A DNA stretch of 64,000 nucleotides from Apilactobacillus waqarii (GCF_019061205.1 NZ_JAHQYH010000001.1:1-64000); one strand, 5' to 3'; counted from the stretch's first letter, positions 48,548-58,148 are shown. Made by a program: numbers and translations. The notes: generated from the letters alone by a model not told the origin.

Positions 48548-49442
48548 GTTTTTAATCGGATCTCACGTTAGCATGAATGGCTCAACCATGTTTTTGGGTT
48601 CTGCTAAAGAAGCTGACAGCTATGGTGAAAATGCATTTATGGTTTACACTGGTGCTCCTCAAAACACCAGAAGAAAGCCAATTGATGAATTAAGAGCCGA
48701 AGACGGCAAGCAATACATGAAGGAACATGGTATTTTGGAAACCGTTGTTCATGCTCCATACATCATTAATTTAGGAAATATTACCAAGCCACAAAACTTT
48801 AAGTTTGGCGTTGATTTCTTACACGAAGAAGTTAAACGTGCTGAAGCCATTGGTGCAACACAAATTGTGTTACATCCTGGTTCTCATGTTGGTGAAGGTG
48901 CAGATAAAGCAATTGCTCAAATTGCCAAAGGTTTAAACGAAGTCATTGAACCGGATCAAAAGGTTCAAATCGCTTTGGAAACCATGGCAGGTAAGGGAAC
49001 AGAAGTTGGACGTACCTTTGAAGAAATTGCTCAAATCATTGATGGTGTTAAGGATAACGATAAAGTATCCGTTACTTTCGACACTTGTCATACTAATGAT
49101 GCAGGTTACAACGTTAAAGAAGACTTTGATGGCGTCCTAAATGAATTCGACCACGTAATTGGTTTAGATCGATTAAAGGTTGTTCATTTAAATGATTCTA
49201 AGAATGATTTCGGTAGTCACAAAGATAGACACGAAATTATTGGTTTGGGAACAATCGGGTTCGATGCTTTGAACTACATTGCTCACCACGAATCATTAGT
49301 TGATGTTCCAAAGATTATGGAAACACCGGCTGTTGCTGTTGAAGGAACTAAGAAGAAGTTGTCTCCACATTACTTCGAAGTTAAAATGTTAAAAGAACAA
49401 CAATTCAATAACAATTTGATGGATGATATTTTAAACCAATAA
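48537..49442 (+). CDS. nfo: Deoxyribonuclease IV (AP endonuclease, Nfo family)
   Basis: 301 residues. TIM-barrel zinc enzyme with GSHVSMNG at the N-terminus, [12 protein letters not shown], the [12 protein letters not shown] zinc-site block, [41 protein letters not shown] and the final IMETPA, giving the expected His/Glu/Asp ligands. It cuts DNA 5' to abasic sites in base-excision repair. The ATG lies inside the end of tagF (11-base overlap), with GAGGATGAT as ribosome binding site, so this repair gene is translationally coupled to the teichoic acid operon, an odd partnership. Followed by a two-way terminator. Confidence 0.95.
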   Translation: MTSKFLIGSHVSMNGSTMFLGSAKEADSYGENAFMVYTGAPQNTRRKPIDELRAEDGKQYMKEHGILETVVHAPYIINLGNITKPQNFKFGVDFLHEEVKRAEAIGATQIVLHPGSHVGEGADKAIAQIAKGLNEVIEPDQKVQIALETMAGKGTEVGRTFEEIAQIIDGVKDNDKVSVTFDTCHTNDAGYNVKEDFDGVLNEFDHVIGLDRLKVVHLNDSKNDFGSHKDRHEIIGLGTIGFDALNYIAHHESLVDVPKIMETPAVAVEGTKKKLSPHYFEVKMLKEQQFNNNLMDDILNQ

Positions 49443-49468
49443 AAAAAGAGCTGTTAAGCTCTTTTTTT
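49441..49468. terminator. Bidirectional terminator between nfo and the DUF299 gene
   Basis: AAAAAAAGAGCT (49441-49452), GTTA loop, AGCTCTTTTTTT (49457-49468). T-runs exist on both strands, and the converging genes end at 49442 and 49467. Confidence 0.93.
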
Positions 49469-50279
49469 ATTGGTATGAATCTAAATCAAGACTTTCCATA
49501 ATTACGGTGGCAGTTTCTTCGATTGATTTATCATGGACGTCAATAATTAAACAACCAAGTTTATGGTATAAGTTGTTAGCATATTCTAATTCCTCATCAA
49601 TATTCTTCGAGTTTGAATATGGTGTATCTTCATCGATACCATATGATTCCATTCTGGCTTTTCTAATTTTTTGAATATCTTTAGTTACGCTGGTAAGACC
49701 AATAATCTTTTTTGGATCAACGTCAAAGATTTCTTTAGGTAATTGGATGGTAGGACCAATTGGCACGTTTGAAACCTTCACTTGCTTGTTTGCAAGGTAT
49801 AGTGATAGCGGGGTCTTGGATGTTCTAGAAATTCCTAGGATCACGACATCTGCTTTTGTTAGGTTTTGTGGGTTGCTTCCATCATCATTTTCAACGGAAA
49901 ATTCCATCGCTTCAATGCGCTTGAAGTAGTCGTCATTTAAGTCATGAACAAGACCGCTAACACGTTCAGGGTTAAAACCTAATTGGCTACTAATTGCCTT
50001 CATAGGTTTTTGAACACAGTCAACGCTTTGTAAATTATTGGCCATTGCAAAATCTTCGATTAGTTTACTTAAATCAGCGTTAACTAGGGTATGAAAAATG
50101 ACGGCTTCTTTTTGTTTAGCAATTTTTAAGATACCACTTAACATTGATTCGGTAGTGATAAATGGGTATCTTTCGTATGAAATATCAGCACTTTCAAATT
50201 GTGCACCAGCGGTTTTAGCTACTTGCATCGCTGTTTCACCACTAGAATCTGAGATGGCAAAGATATTAATATGTTTCAT
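49467..50279 (-). CDS. Pyruvate, phosphate dikinase / PEP synthase regulatory protein (DUF299)
   Basis: 270 residues from the ATG at 50279, which follows AAAGGAGTG; a GTG three codons upstream is inside that site. The opening INIFAISDSSGETA and the P-loop-like GISRTSKTPLSLYLA (about 150-164) are the family signatures. Characterised members are ADP-dependent kinases and Pi-dependent phosphorylases that inactivate and reactivate pyruvate phosphate dikinase or PEP synthase. No such dikinase is in the window. Sits between nfo and the rpsU cluster, on the - strand; -10-like TATAAT on the - strand at 50307-50312. The B. subtilis counterpart is YqfL, also near the glyQS-dnaG region. Confidence 0.92.
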   Translation of the reverse strand: MKHINIFAISDSSGETAMQVAKTAGAQFESADISYERYPFITTESMLSGILKIAKQKEAVIFHTLVNADLSKLIEDFAMANNLQSVDCVQKPMKAISSQLGFNPERVSGLVHDLNDDYFKRIEAMEFSVENDDGSNPQNLTKADVVILGISRTSKTPLSLYLANKQVKVSNVPIGPTIQLPKEIFDVDPKKIIGLTSVTKDIQKIRKARMESYGIDEDTPYSNSKNIDEELEYANNLYHKLGCLIIDVHDKSIEETATVIMESLDLDSYQ

Positions 50280-50356
50280 CAAAATCACTCCTTTTTTTAC
50301 GACTTTATTATATCTAAAAAACTGTCATAAAAGTAGTTTTAAATTCAAATGTAATA

Positions 50357-50385
50357 TTGACGTTATAAATATTGTTTTGTATAAT
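50357..50385 (+). promoter_or_regulatory. Promoter for rpsU
   Basis: TTGACG, 17 bases, perfect TATAAT. An AACAGTT/AACTGTT inverted repeat (50393-50422) follows in the leader. Confidence 0.85.
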
Positions 50386-50454
50386 TATTAAGAACAGTTT
50401 TAATAAATAAAAAGTAACTGTTGTATTTCGAGCTCGGAGGGAGGGAATTTTCAT

Positions 50455-50649
50455 ATGTCAAAAACAGTCGTTCGTAAAAACGAATCTCTTGATGATGCTC
50501 TTCGTCGTTTCAAACGTACAGTTTCCAAGAACGGTACTTTACGTGAATACCGTAAACGAGAATTCTACGAAAAACCAAGTGTTAAACGTAAATTAAAATC
50601 TGAAGCAGCAAGAAAGCGCAACAACAAGAAAAAAAGCCGTCGCTTTTAA
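50455..50649 (+). CDS. rpsU: 30S ribosomal protein S21
   Basis: 64 residues, very basic. [20 protein letters not shown] and the [13 protein letters not shown] block match S21, a small platform protein that helps mRNA base-pair with 16S rRNA. The C-terminus is a run of Lys and Arg. ATG follows a very strong GGAGGGAGGG site. A terminator directly after the gene separates it from yqeY, letting S21 be made in excess over the rest of the cluster. Confidence 0.96.
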   Translation: MSKTVVRKNESLDDALRRFKRTVSKNGTLREYRKREFYEKPSVKRKLKSEAARKRNNKKKSRRF

Positions 50650-50655
50650 TTACTA

Positions 50656-50689
50656 AAAACGTTCCTGTTATTTCAGGGACGTTTTTTTT
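50656..50689 (+). terminator. Terminator after rpsU
   Basis: AAAACGTTCCTG (50656-50667) pairs with CAGGGACGTTTT (50674-50685) with one U-G pair, followed by more T. Confidence 0.92.
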
Positions 50690-50729
50690 GCCAAAACTAA
50701 GCTGAATATTTTGAAAGAGGGAAACTATA

Positions 50730-51173
50730 ATGAGTATCGCTACAAGTCTTAATGAAGATCTTAAAAATGCAATGAAGGAACACAACAAAACTGCTTTGAA
50801 CGTTATTCGTTCTCTAAAATCAGCCCTAACTAACGAAAAAGTTGCTTTAGGTCATGATTTAAGTGATGACGAAGAACTAACTGTTATCAGTCGTGAAGTT
50901 AAGCAAGTTAAGGAATCTATTGCTGAATTCAAAGATGGTGGTAGAGATGATTTAGTTGCCGAACAAGAAGAACAATTAGCTGTGCTAAGCAAGTACGCTC
51001 CAAAACAAATGTCAAAAGAAGAAATTGACAAGGTAGTTGAAGAAACTATCAGTGAAGTTGGCGCTTCAGCAATGTCTGATTTTGGTAAAGTAATGGGTGC
51101 TATCATGCCAAAGGTTAAGGGTAAAGCTGACGGAAACGAAGTTAACCAATCTGTAAAAGCTCACTTAAGCTAA
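50730..51173 (+). CDS. yqeY: GatB/YqeY domain-containing protein
   Basis: 147 residues. LKNAMKEHNKTALNVIRSLKSAL at the N-terminus (shown as two joined helices) and the C-terminal DFGKVMGAIMPKVKGKADG motif are the YqeY signature, the same tail domain that in GatB binds tRNA. Its exact role as a stand-alone protein is not established. ATG follows AAAGAGGGAAAC. It lies downstream of the rpsU terminator, so either read-through or a weak promoter drives it. Adjacent to rpsU as in most Firmicutes. Confidence 0.92.
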   Translation: MSIATSLNEDLKNAMKEHNKTALNVIRSLKSALTNEKVALGHDLSDDEELTVISREVKQVKESIAEFKDGGRDDLVAEQEEQLAVLSKYAPKQMSKEEIDKVVEETISEVGASAMSDFGKVMGAIMPKVKGKADGNEVNQSVKAHLS

Positions 51174-51293
51174 TTATTTATAAAGTATGGTTGTGCTATT
51201 CCACAAGCATGCTTTGTTAGTACATATTAATAACTTTTTTAAAGTCAAAATCTGTGCTAATATTTGATTATCAATAAAAAAGGGGTCGCTATA

Positions 51294-52262
51294 TTGACAG
51301 AACAAACTGAAGTAACCAAAGAATTTATTATTCATAATTTAGATTTTGAACCTAAGTTATTAGGGGCACAAAATAAATACGTTACAATTCTTGAAGAGGG
51401 TATGGAAGTATCAATTAATGCTTTTGGAACCAATGTAAAGGTATCCGGAAGTGAAGATAATGTTAATAAAGTTATTTCAATTTTTAAAAACTTAATGGAC
51501 TTAATTCAAAACGGTGTCACATTGAATAGCAGTGACTTTGTTTCTGCTATGAATATGGCCAAAAATGATACGTTAAGTTATTTTAAAGAGCTATACAATC
51601 AAATATTAATCAAAGACTTTAAGGGTAAGCCAGTCCGTGTTAAGAACTTTGGCCAACGCCAATACGTGCAATCTGTAAAACGTAATGATATTACTTTCGG
51701 AATTGGACCAGCCGGTACTGGTAAAACATACTTAGCTGTGGTTATGGCAATCGCAGCATTAAAGCACGGTGATGTCGAAAAGATTATTTTAACAAGACCT
51801 GCCGTTGAAGCTGGTGAAAGCCTAGGTTTTCTACCAGGTGATTTAAAAGAAAAAGTTGATCCATACTTAAGACCAATTTACGATGCACTTCATTCAATTC
51901 TAGGTCGTGAACACACTGCTAGATTGATGGAAAGAGGAGTTATTGAAATTGCTCCATTAGCCTATATGCGTGGTAGAACATTGGACTCTGCCTTCGTTAT
52001 CTTAGACGAAGCCCAAAACACCACAACTGCTCAAATGAAAATGTTTTTAACTCGTCTTGGCTTTGGTTCCAAGATGATTGTTAACGGTGATATATCTCAA
52101 ATTGATTTGCCTAAACATGCAAGTAGCGGTCTAGTTCAAGCCCAATCAATCTTACAAAATGTTGAAAAAATTCGTTTTGTTAAGTTTGATTCTAAGGATG
52201 TTGTTAGACATCCAGTTGTTGCTAGAATTATCGATGCCTACGAAGAATATCAACAAAAATAG
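51294..52262 (+). CDS. phoH: PhoH-family ATPase
   Basis: 322 residues from TTG 51294, nine bases after AAGGGG; a start at 51264 would add ten residues with no ribosome binding site. An N-terminal KH-like segment is followed by the P-loop ATPase with GIGPAGTGKTYLA (about 136-148), ILTRPAVEAGESLGFLPGD and the Walker B FVILDEAQNTT. PhoH-like proteins (YlaK/YqfG neighbours, PhoL type) are linked to RNA metabolism with YbeY. An extended -10-like TGCTAATAT (51255-51263) lies 31 bases upstream of the TTG. It is 24 bases before ybeY, a strongly conserved pair. Confidence 0.94.
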   Translation: MTEQTEVTKEFIIHNLDFEPKLLGAQNKYVTILEEGMEVSINAFGTNVKVSGSEDNVNKVISIFKNLMDLIQNGVTLNSSDFVSAMNMAKNDTLSYFKELYNQILIKDFKGKPVRVKNFGQRQYVQSVKRNDITFGIGPAGTGKTYLAVVMAIAALKHGDVEKIILTRPAVEAGESLGFLPGDLKEKVDPYLRPIYDALHSILGREHTARLMERGVIEIAPLAYMRGRTLDSAFVILDEAQNTTTAQMKMFLTRLGFGSKMIVNGDISQIDLPKHASSGLVQAQSILQNVEKIRFVKFDSKDVVRHPVVARIIDAYEEYQQK

Positions 52263-52286
52263 AAATTTTATAACAGGAGTACCAGA

Positions 52287-52766
52287 ATGGATTTAGAAAT
52301 TTACGATAAGACAAAAGACGGTGTAGACCAAAAACACATCGATTTAGTGGAAGATGTATTACAATTTGCTAGCAAGTCATTAGACCTTAAGGATAATACT
52401 GAAATGTCAGTAACATTCGTTAATAATGATGAAATTAAGGAAATTAACAGTAAGTATCGTGGTGTTGACCGCGCAACTGATGTTATTAGTTTTGCGATTG
52501 AAGACGGTGATGACGATTTTCCATTAATTATGGATGATGAAATGGCCGCAGAAATCCCAGAGAACATTGGTGACATCTTTGTTTCAATCGATAAGGTTGC
52601 TGAACAAGCAGAATTTTTAGACCACTCATACGAACGTGAATTAGGTTTCCTTGTTGTTCATGGATTCCTACACTTAAACGGTTATGATCACATGAAGCAA
52701 GAAGATGAAGACGTTATGTTCCCATTGCAAAGAAAGATAATGGACGACTATGGGCTTAAAAGATAA
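52287..52766 (+). CDS. ybeY: Endoribonuclease YbeY (rRNA maturation factor)
   Basis: 159 residues. The zinc motif HGFLHLNGYDH (about 125-135) and the preceding RGVDRATDVISFA block are diagnostic. YbeY is a single-strand endonuclease involved in 16S rRNA 3'-end maturation and ribosome quality control. ATG follows CAGGAGTACC. Its last 17 bases overlap dgkA, so the two are translationally coupled; the order phoH-ybeY-dgkA-era is conserved in Firmicutes, though a cdd gene often found before era is missing here. Confidence 0.95.
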   Translation: MDLEIYDKTKDGVDQKHIDLVEDVLQFASKSLDLKDNTEMSVTFVNNDEIKEINSKYRGVDRATDVISFAIEDGDDDFPLIMDDEMAAEIPENIGDIFVSIDKVAEQAEFLDHSYERELGFLVVHGFLHLNGYDHMKQEDEDVMFPLQRKIMDDYGLKR

Positions 52767-53139
52767 AAAAGAAGTCAGAAAAAATCGTAGTTTCGCCGAA
52801 TCATTTAAGCACGCTTTTGATGGTTTAGTGATATTATGCAAGACAGAACGTAACTTTAGATTTCATCTAATTGCATCTTTAATCGTAGTGATTATTTCGT
52901 TTATTCTTAAGATTGATTTGAGCCAATGGGTTTGGATTTTGTTAGCAATATTTATTGTCTTAATCGCTGAAGTTGTAAATACGTTATGTGAATCAATTGT
53001 TAATTTAATTGTTGGTAATAAATATGATGAGATTGCCAAGAAGGCCAAAGATGTAGCGGCCGCAGGTGTGGTTATTGCGTCAATCTTTGCAGCAATTATC
53101 GGATTATTGGTATATGTTCCAATCATATTTGGACTTTAA
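52750..53139 (+). CDS. dgkA: Diacylglycerol kinase / undecaprenol kinase family protein
   Basis: 129 residues with an amphipathic N-terminal helix (SFAESFKHAFDGLVILCKTERNFRFH in two parts) and three membrane helices. The motif AEVVNTLCESIVNLI corresponds to the family's catalytic E-x-x-N-T-x-x-E-x-x-V-D; Asn replaces the usual Asp after Val. In Gram-positives this family phosphorylates undecaprenol, recycling the carrier used for wall and teichoic acid synthesis, which fits the teichoic acid genes nearby. Start ATG at 52750 overlaps the end of ybeY by 17 bases. Confidence 0.92.
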   Translation: MGLKDKKEVRKNRSFAESFKHAFDGLVILCKTERNFRFHLIASLIVVIISFILKIDLSQWVWILLAIFIVLIAEVVNTLCESIVNLIVGNKYDEIAKKAKDVAAAGVVIASIFAAIIGLLVYVPIIFGL

Positions 53140-53157
53140 CAGCACGGAGGAATTATT

Positions 53158-54066
53158 ATGGAATTTGATTCAAACTTTCATTCAGGATTTGTAGCTATCG
53201 TTGGTAGACCAAACGTTGGTAAGTCAACATTCTTAAACCGTATTATCGGTCAAAAGATTGCGATTATGAGTGATAAAGCACAAACAACTAGAAACAAGAT
53301 TCAAGGTGTTTACACCGATGATGAATCACAAATTGTCTTCTTGGATACCCCAGGAATTCACAAACCAAATAACAAGTTAGATGATTTTATGGAAAAATCA
53401 GCTTTCTCAGCTTTAAAAGAAGTTGATGCTGTTTTATTCATGGTAAGTGCCACTGAAACAAGAGGTGCTGGAGATAACTTTATCATTAACCGCTTAAAGG
53501 ATATTGATAAACCAGTCTACTTAATCATCAACAAGATTGATGAAATCAATCCAAACAAACTTCTAAGTATCATGGACATTTACAAGAAGGCGCTTGATTG
53601 GAAAGAAGTTTTCCCAATCTCTGCACTACAAGGTAACAATGTCGATGAATTGATGGACAACTTAAAGCAATTATTACCAGCTGGTCCACAATACTACCCA
53701 GAAGATGAAGTAACTGATCACCCAGAACGTTTTATCGTTGCTGAACTAATCAGAGAAAAAATATTAATGTTAGCAAGAGATGAAATTCCTTACTCAATTG
53801 CGATTGATATCTTAAGCATGAAGACCAAGGAAAATGGGAACGTAGATATTCAAGCTGATATCTTAGTAGACCGTCCTGGTCAAAAGGGAATCTTGATCGG
53901 TAAGCAAGGATCAATGTTAAAGAAGATTGGTACTCTAGCTCGACAAGATATCGAAGACCTATTAGGAAGCAAGGTTTATCTAAAACTTTGGGTTAAGGTT
54001 CATCCTGGATGGCGTAATGAATCATCTGTTCTTAAGTCATTAGGATACAAGAAGGATAATTACTAA
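53158..54066 (+). CDS. era: GTPase Era
   Basis: 302 residues. G-domain motifs are GRPNVGKS (16-23), switch [12 protein letters not shown], and NKID; the C-terminal KH domain contains [15 protein letters not shown] (about 240-254). Era binds the 3' end of 16S rRNA and helps 30S assembly, together with YbeY encoded just upstream. ATG follows CACGGAGGAA. It is 18 bases after dgkA and 27 before recO. Confidence 0.97.
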   Translation: MEFDSNFHSGFVAIVGRPNVGKSTFLNRIIGQKIAIMSDKAQTTRNKIQGVYTDDESQIVFLDTPGIHKPNNKLDDFMEKSAFSALKEVDAVLFMVSATETRGAGDNFIINRLKDIDKPVYLIINKIDEINPNKLLSIMDIYKKALDWKEVFPISALQGNNVDELMDNLKQLLPAGPQYYPEDEVTDHPERFIVAELIREKILMLARDEIPYSIAIDILSMKTKENGNVDIQADILVDRPGQKGILIGKQGSMLKKIGTLARQDIEDLLGSKVYLKLWVKVHPGWRNESSVLKSLGYKKDNY

Positions 54067-54093
54067 AATTTTAAAAATGGTCGGTGAATAAAA

Positions 54094-54855
54094 ATGGATT
54101 CACAAACATATATGAATTTTCACGGTATTTTACTATACCGAAAGAACTTCAAAGAAAATGATATGTTAGTTAAGTTTTTAACGGCCGAGGCAGGCAAGAA
54201 GATGTTTTTCATTCGAGGAGCTCGAAAAAGGGGCTTTAAGATGATGGCGGATATCTTGCCTTTTACCTATGGTACGTATTCTGGAAAGATAAATGCTGAA
54301 AACTTATCTTATATTTATAGTGGATTAGATACTGACCATTATGAAAACATTAGCGAGGATATTTTCTTAAATGCCTACGCCACTTACATTATGTCATTAG
54401 TCGACGTTGCGTTTCCTGATTCAACACCAATTCCGCATTGGTTCAATCAGCTATTTGCAGCGTTACGATTGATCGATAACGGTGTCGACCCTGAGGTAAT
54501 TACCAACATCTGTGAAATCCAACTTCTAGGTGAGTTTGGGGTGCAACCTGAACTAAGGGGATGTGCCATTTGTGGTCGTAATGATTTGAACTTTGACTAT
54601 TCCGAAGCCTATGGTGGCTTGATTTGCCAAAATCATTTTCATTTAGATGCCAACCGTTTGCACCTTGATCAAAAGACTATATATTATTTACGTCGTTTCT
54701 CAATTATTGATTTAAATAAATTGGGTAACGTGAATGTAAATGACAATACAAAACAACATTTAAGGATGCTTCTCGATAAAATTTACTCGGATTCTGTAGG
54801 AATTCATCTAAAGAGTAAAAGTTTCTTAGATCAAATGAATGACCTAAGATTATAG
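54094..54855 (+). CDS. recO: DNA repair protein RecO
   Basis: 253 residues. N-terminal OB fold (FHGILLYRKNFKENDMLVKFLT), helical domain, and a zinc-binding part with CAICGRNDLNFDYSEAYGG and a following CQNHFH (about 152-185), one His replacing a Cys of the usual CxxC pair. RecO with RecR loads RecA onto SSB-coated single-stranded DNA. Start ATG has only a weak GGTCGGTG ribosome binding site. Last gene of the yqeY-to-recO cluster; the glyQS promoter starts three bases after its stop. Confidence 0.94.
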   Translation: MDSQTYMNFHGILLYRKNFKENDMLVKFLTAEAGKKMFFIRGARKRGFKMMADILPFTYGTYSGKINAENLSYIYSGLDTDHYENISEDIFLNAYATYIMSLVDVAFPDSTPIPHWFNQLFAALRLIDNGVDPEVITNICEIQLLGEFGVQPELRGCAICGRNDLNFDYSEAYGGLICQNHFHLDANRLHLDQKTIYYLRRFSIIDLNKLGNVNVNDNTKQHLRMLLDKIYSDSVGIHLKSKSFLDQMNDLRL

Positions 54856-54857
54856 AA

Positions 54858-54886
54858 TTGATTTTTTTGCAATTGTAAACTATAAT
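54858..54886 (+). promoter_or_regulatory. Promoter for the glyQS T-box transcript
   Basis: TTGATT, 17 bases, perfect TATAAT. Confidence 0.85.
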
Positions 54887-54892
54887 TGAAAT

Positions 54893-55108
54893 AAATAAAT
54901 ACGAATGGTAATGACAAAAGAGGGTCATTGAATAAAATGGATATTCAGCGATAGTAGGACAGTGTGAGCTACTTGCATTTTTCAATGATTGGCACTTTTT
55001 GAACCAAAGAAATCAAGCTGCTGACGAAACTCAGAAGTAGGGTGGAACCGCGAATAATCGTCCCTATGTAAACTGTATTTAAGTATACTTTTTGCATAGG
55101 TTTTTTTT
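54893..55108 (+). promoter_or_regulatory. Glycine T-box leader of glyQS
   Basis: T-box sequence AGGGTGGAACCGCG at 55039-55052. The specifier GGC (glycine) is at 54991-54993, followed by ACTTTTTGA. The terminator uses CCTATG (55063-55068) with CATAGG (55095-55100), with inner pairing, then eight T; AGGG of the T-box can pair instead with TCCCT (55061-55065) as antiterminator. Stem I is the shorter glyQS type. Uncharged tRNAGly should allow read-through. Confidence 0.95.
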
Positions 55109-55137
55109 ATGCCATTCGTTTATTAGGAGGAAGTAAC

Positions 55138-56070
55138 ATGACAGAAAAGTTGTCAATGCAAGACATCATTTTAAAATTACAACAATACTGGTCATCACAA
55201 GGTTGTATGTTAATGCAAGCATACGATACTGAAAAAGGTGCCGGAACTATGAGTCCATACACATTCTTACGTGCAATTGGACCTGAACCTTGGAACGCAG
55301 CATACGTTGAACCTTCTAGAAGACCTGCTGATGGTAGATATGGTGAAAACCCTAACCGTTTATACCAACATCACCAATTCCAAGTAATCATGAAACCATC
55401 TCCTGAAAACATCCAAGAACTATACTTGGATAGTTTAAAAGAACTTGGCATTAACCCAGAAGAACACGATATTCGTTTCGTTGAAGATAACTGGGAAAAC
55501 CCATCAATGGGTTGTGCCGGTGTTGGTTGGGAAATCTGGCTAGACGGAATGGAAGTTACTCAATTTACTTACTTCCAAATCGTTGGTGGTCAAGAAATGA
55601 ACCCAGTTGCTTCAGAAATCACTTATGGTCTAGAAAGACTTGCTTCATACGTTCAAGACGTTAACAATGTTTTTGAACTAGAATGGAGCGATGGTGTTAA
55701 GTACGGTGATATCTTCAAGGAACCAGAATACGAACACTCAAAATACAGTTTCGAAGAAAGTAATCAAGAAATGTTACTAAAGATGTTTGATGACTTCGAA
55801 ACAGAAGCTAAAAAACAAATCGCAAACGGCTTAGTTCACCCTGCATACGACTATGTTCTAAAATGTAGCCACACATTTAACTTATTAGATGCTAGAGGTG
55901 CCGTTTCAGTTACTGAACGTGCCGGATACCTTTCAAGAATCCGAAGAATGGCCAGAGAAATTGCTAAGGCCTTCATTGCTGAAAGAAAGAAACGTGGTTT
56001 CCCACTTATCAAAGATGAAAAATTAAGACAATCTCTTCTAAAAGATGATGAAAACAAGGAGGAAAAATAA
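55138..56070 (+). CDS. glyQ: Glycyl-tRNA synthetase alpha subunit
   Basis: 310 residues. [16 protein letters not shown] near the N-terminus, [38 protein letters not shown] and the [17 protein letters not shown]-type block are the GlyQ signature. It is the catalytic class II core of the alpha2beta2 GlyRS found in most bacteria. ATG follows TTAGGAGGAAG. Its TAA overlaps the glyS ATG by one base, so the two subunits are made in a coupled way. Controlled by the glycine T-box. Confidence 0.98.
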   Translation: MTEKLSMQDIILKLQQYWSSQGCMLMQAYDTEKGAGTMSPYTFLRAIGPEPWNAAYVEPSRRPADGRYGENPNRLYQHHQFQVIMKPSPENIQELYLDSLKELGINPEEHDIRFVEDNWENPSMGCAGVGWEIWLDGMEVTQFTYFQIVGGQEMNPVASEITYGLERLASYVQDVNNVFELEWSDGVKYGDIFKEPEYEHSKYSFEESNQEMLLKMFDDFETEAKKQIANGLVHPAYDYVLKCSHTFNLLDARGAVSVTERAGYLSRIRRMAREIAKAFIAERKKRGFPLIKDEKLRQSLLKDDENKEEK

Positions 56071-58148
56071 TGGCTCACACATTTTTACTTGAAATTGGAC
56101 TAGAAGAAATGCCAGCTCATGTGGTAACTCCTAGTATCAAACAATTAGTTAAGAAGACTGAAGATTACTTAAAAGATCAAAGAATTGATTTTGATGCTGT
56201 TAAGCCATTCTCAACTCCTCGTCGTTTAACTATCCAAATTGAAGGTTTAGCTGATAAACAACCTGACGTAAACGAAACTGTAAAGGGTCCTGCTAAGAAG
56301 ATTGCTTTAGATGACGAAGGCAACTGGTCAAAAGCAGCCATCGGTTTCACTAAGGGACAAGGCCTAAGCACCGACGATATTACCTTTAAAGAAGTTAAGG
56401 GTACTGAATATGTTTTTGTTGAAAAACATATTGCCGGAAAGCCTGTTAAAGAAGTCCTAATGGGATTAAATGATGTTATCACAAGCATGACATTTCCAAC
56501 ACTAATGAAGTGGAACGTTTACCGTTTGGACTTCATTCGTCCAATTAGATGGATGGTAGCTTTGTTAGATGACGAAGTATTACCAATTCAAATCCTAGAC
56601 GTTACTGCTTCAAACGTAAGTCGTGGCCACAGATTCTTAGGTCAAGACACAACTATCAACTCAGCTGATGAATACGAAGAAAAGCTAAAAGAACAATTCG
56701 TAATTGTTGATGCTCAAAAACGTAAGGACTTAATCGTTAAACAAATCAAAGAAATCCAAGATGAAAACAACTGGGTAATTAACATTAACCAAGGTTTACT
56801 TGAAGAAGTTAACAACTTAGTCGAATGGCCAACTGCATTCTTTGGTAAGTTCGATGAAAAATACCTACAATTACCTTCAGAAGTTCTAATTACTTCAATG
56901 AAGGACAACCAAAGATTCTTCTACGTTAACGATCAAAATGGTAACATCTTACCATTCTTTATCTCAGTTAGAAACGGTAACAGCGAATACATTGAAAACG
57001 TGATTGCAGGTAACGAAAAAGTACTTACTGCGCGTCTAGAAGATGCAATGTTCTTCTACCAAGAAGATCAAGCAAAGGATATCGACTTCTACGTAAACAA
57101 GCTAAAGAAGGTAAGTTTCCACGACAAGATTTCAACTATGTTTGAAAAAATGCAACGTGTTGAAAAGATTGCCGAAGTAATTGGTCAACATGCTAAACTA
57201 AGCGACCAAGAACTAAAAGATGTTAAACGTGCTGCTCAAATTTACAAGTTTGATTTAGTTACCGGTATGGTTGGTGAATTCTCAGAACTACAAGGTGTAA
57301 TGGGTGAAAAGTATGCTCTATTAAAGGGTGAAAATGAAGCCGTTGCTACTGCTATTCGTGAACACTACATGCCAATTTCAGCAACTGGTGAACTACCAGC
57401 AACTAAGGTTGGTTCAGTTCTTTCTCTAGCTGATAAATTTGACAGTATCCTAACTTTCTTTGCCGCTGGTATGATTCCAAGTGGTTCAAATGACCCATAT
57501 GCATTGAGAAGACAAGCTAACGGTATCGTTAGAATTGTTAAGAACGAAGAACTAAACTTCAACTTAACTGAAATGATGGAAGCATTCATCAATGCTGAAA
57601 AGGATGCTAACGTTGCTCCTGACTTGGATCAAAACAAGGAAATTAGCGAAATCGTTTCATTCATCAAGGATAGAATTGTTAAGCAACTAAAGGCCGACAA
57701 GATTAGACATGATATTATCGATGCTGCAGGTAACTCAAACAATGATAATATCGAATTTATCTTTAACGTTGCCGACATTCTAGACGAACACAAGGAAGAT
57801 GATAACTTCAAGGAATCAGTTGAAGCATTAACTCGTGTTCTAAGAATTTCAGAAAAACAAGACTTTGCTTCAGACGACTTAAATGTTGATGAATCATTGT
57901 TTGAAAACGATTCTGAAAAGAACCTTCATTCAAACGTTGAAGCAATCTCTGGTGACTTCTTCTCACTAAGTGCAAACGACGAATACAACAAGTTATTCGA
58001 CTTGAAGGATTCAATTAACGACTACTTTGACCAAACAATGGTTATGGCTAAAGACGAAAACGTTAAGAACAATCACTTACGTGAACTAACTAAGTTATCA
58101 AACATGATTAACTGGTTTGCTGATTTAAACCAACTAATCGTAAAATAG
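56070..58148 (+). CDS. glyS: Glycyl-tRNA synthetase beta subunit
   Basis: 692 residues. LLEIGLEEMPAHVVTPS at the N-terminus, FSTPRRLT, the KWNVYRLDFIRPIRWMVAL block and the HD-domain-like C-terminal part are typical of GlyS. This subunit recognises tRNAGly and is needed with GlyQ for activity. Start overlaps the glyQ stop (TAATG), with AAGGAGGAA just upstream inside glyQ. It ends the T-box operon; the hairpin at 58213-58243 may be its terminator. Confidence 0.97.
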   Translation: MAHTFLLEIGLEEMPAHVVTPSIKQLVKKTEDYLKDQRIDFDAVKPFSTPRRLTIQIEGLADKQPDVNETVKGPAKKIALDDEGNWSKAAIGFTKGQGLSTDDITFKEVKGTEYVFVEKHIAGKPVKEVLMGLNDVITSMTFPTLMKWNVYRLDFIRPIRWMVALLDDEVLPIQILDVTASNVSRGHRFLGQDTTINSADEYEEKLKEQFVIVDAQKRKDLIVKQIKEIQDENNWVININQGLLEEVNNLVEWPTAFFGKFDEKYLQLPSEVLITSMKDNQRFFYVNDQNGNILPFFISVRNGNSEYIENVIAGNEKVLTARLEDAMFFYQEDQAKDIDFYVNKLKKVSFHDKISTMFEKMQRVEKIAEVIGQHAKLSDQELKDVKRAAQIYKFDLVTGMVGEFSELQGVMGEKYALLKGENEAVATAIREHYMPISATGELPATKVGSVLSLADKFDSILTFFAAGMIPSGSNDPYALRRQANGIVRIVKNEELNFNLTEMMEAFINAEKDANVAPDLDQNKEISEIVSFIKDRIVKQLKADKIRHDIIDAAGNSNNDNIEFIFNVADILDEHKEDDNFKESVEALTRVLRISEKQDFASDDLNVDESLFENDSEKNLHSNVEAISGDFFSLSANDEYNKLFDLKDSINDYFDQTMVMAKDENVKNNHLRELTKLSNMINWFADLNQLIVK

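Noticed and set aside
50098-50391. 97-codon + strand frame antisense to the DUF299 gene
   Set aside because: Overlaps the start and promoter region of a clear gene, ends within the rpsU promoter and has no homology I can recognise.
51198-51216. AAGCATGCTT palindrome between yqeY and phoH as a terminator
   Set aside because: The stem is short and no T-run follows directly, so it is not listed as a terminator.
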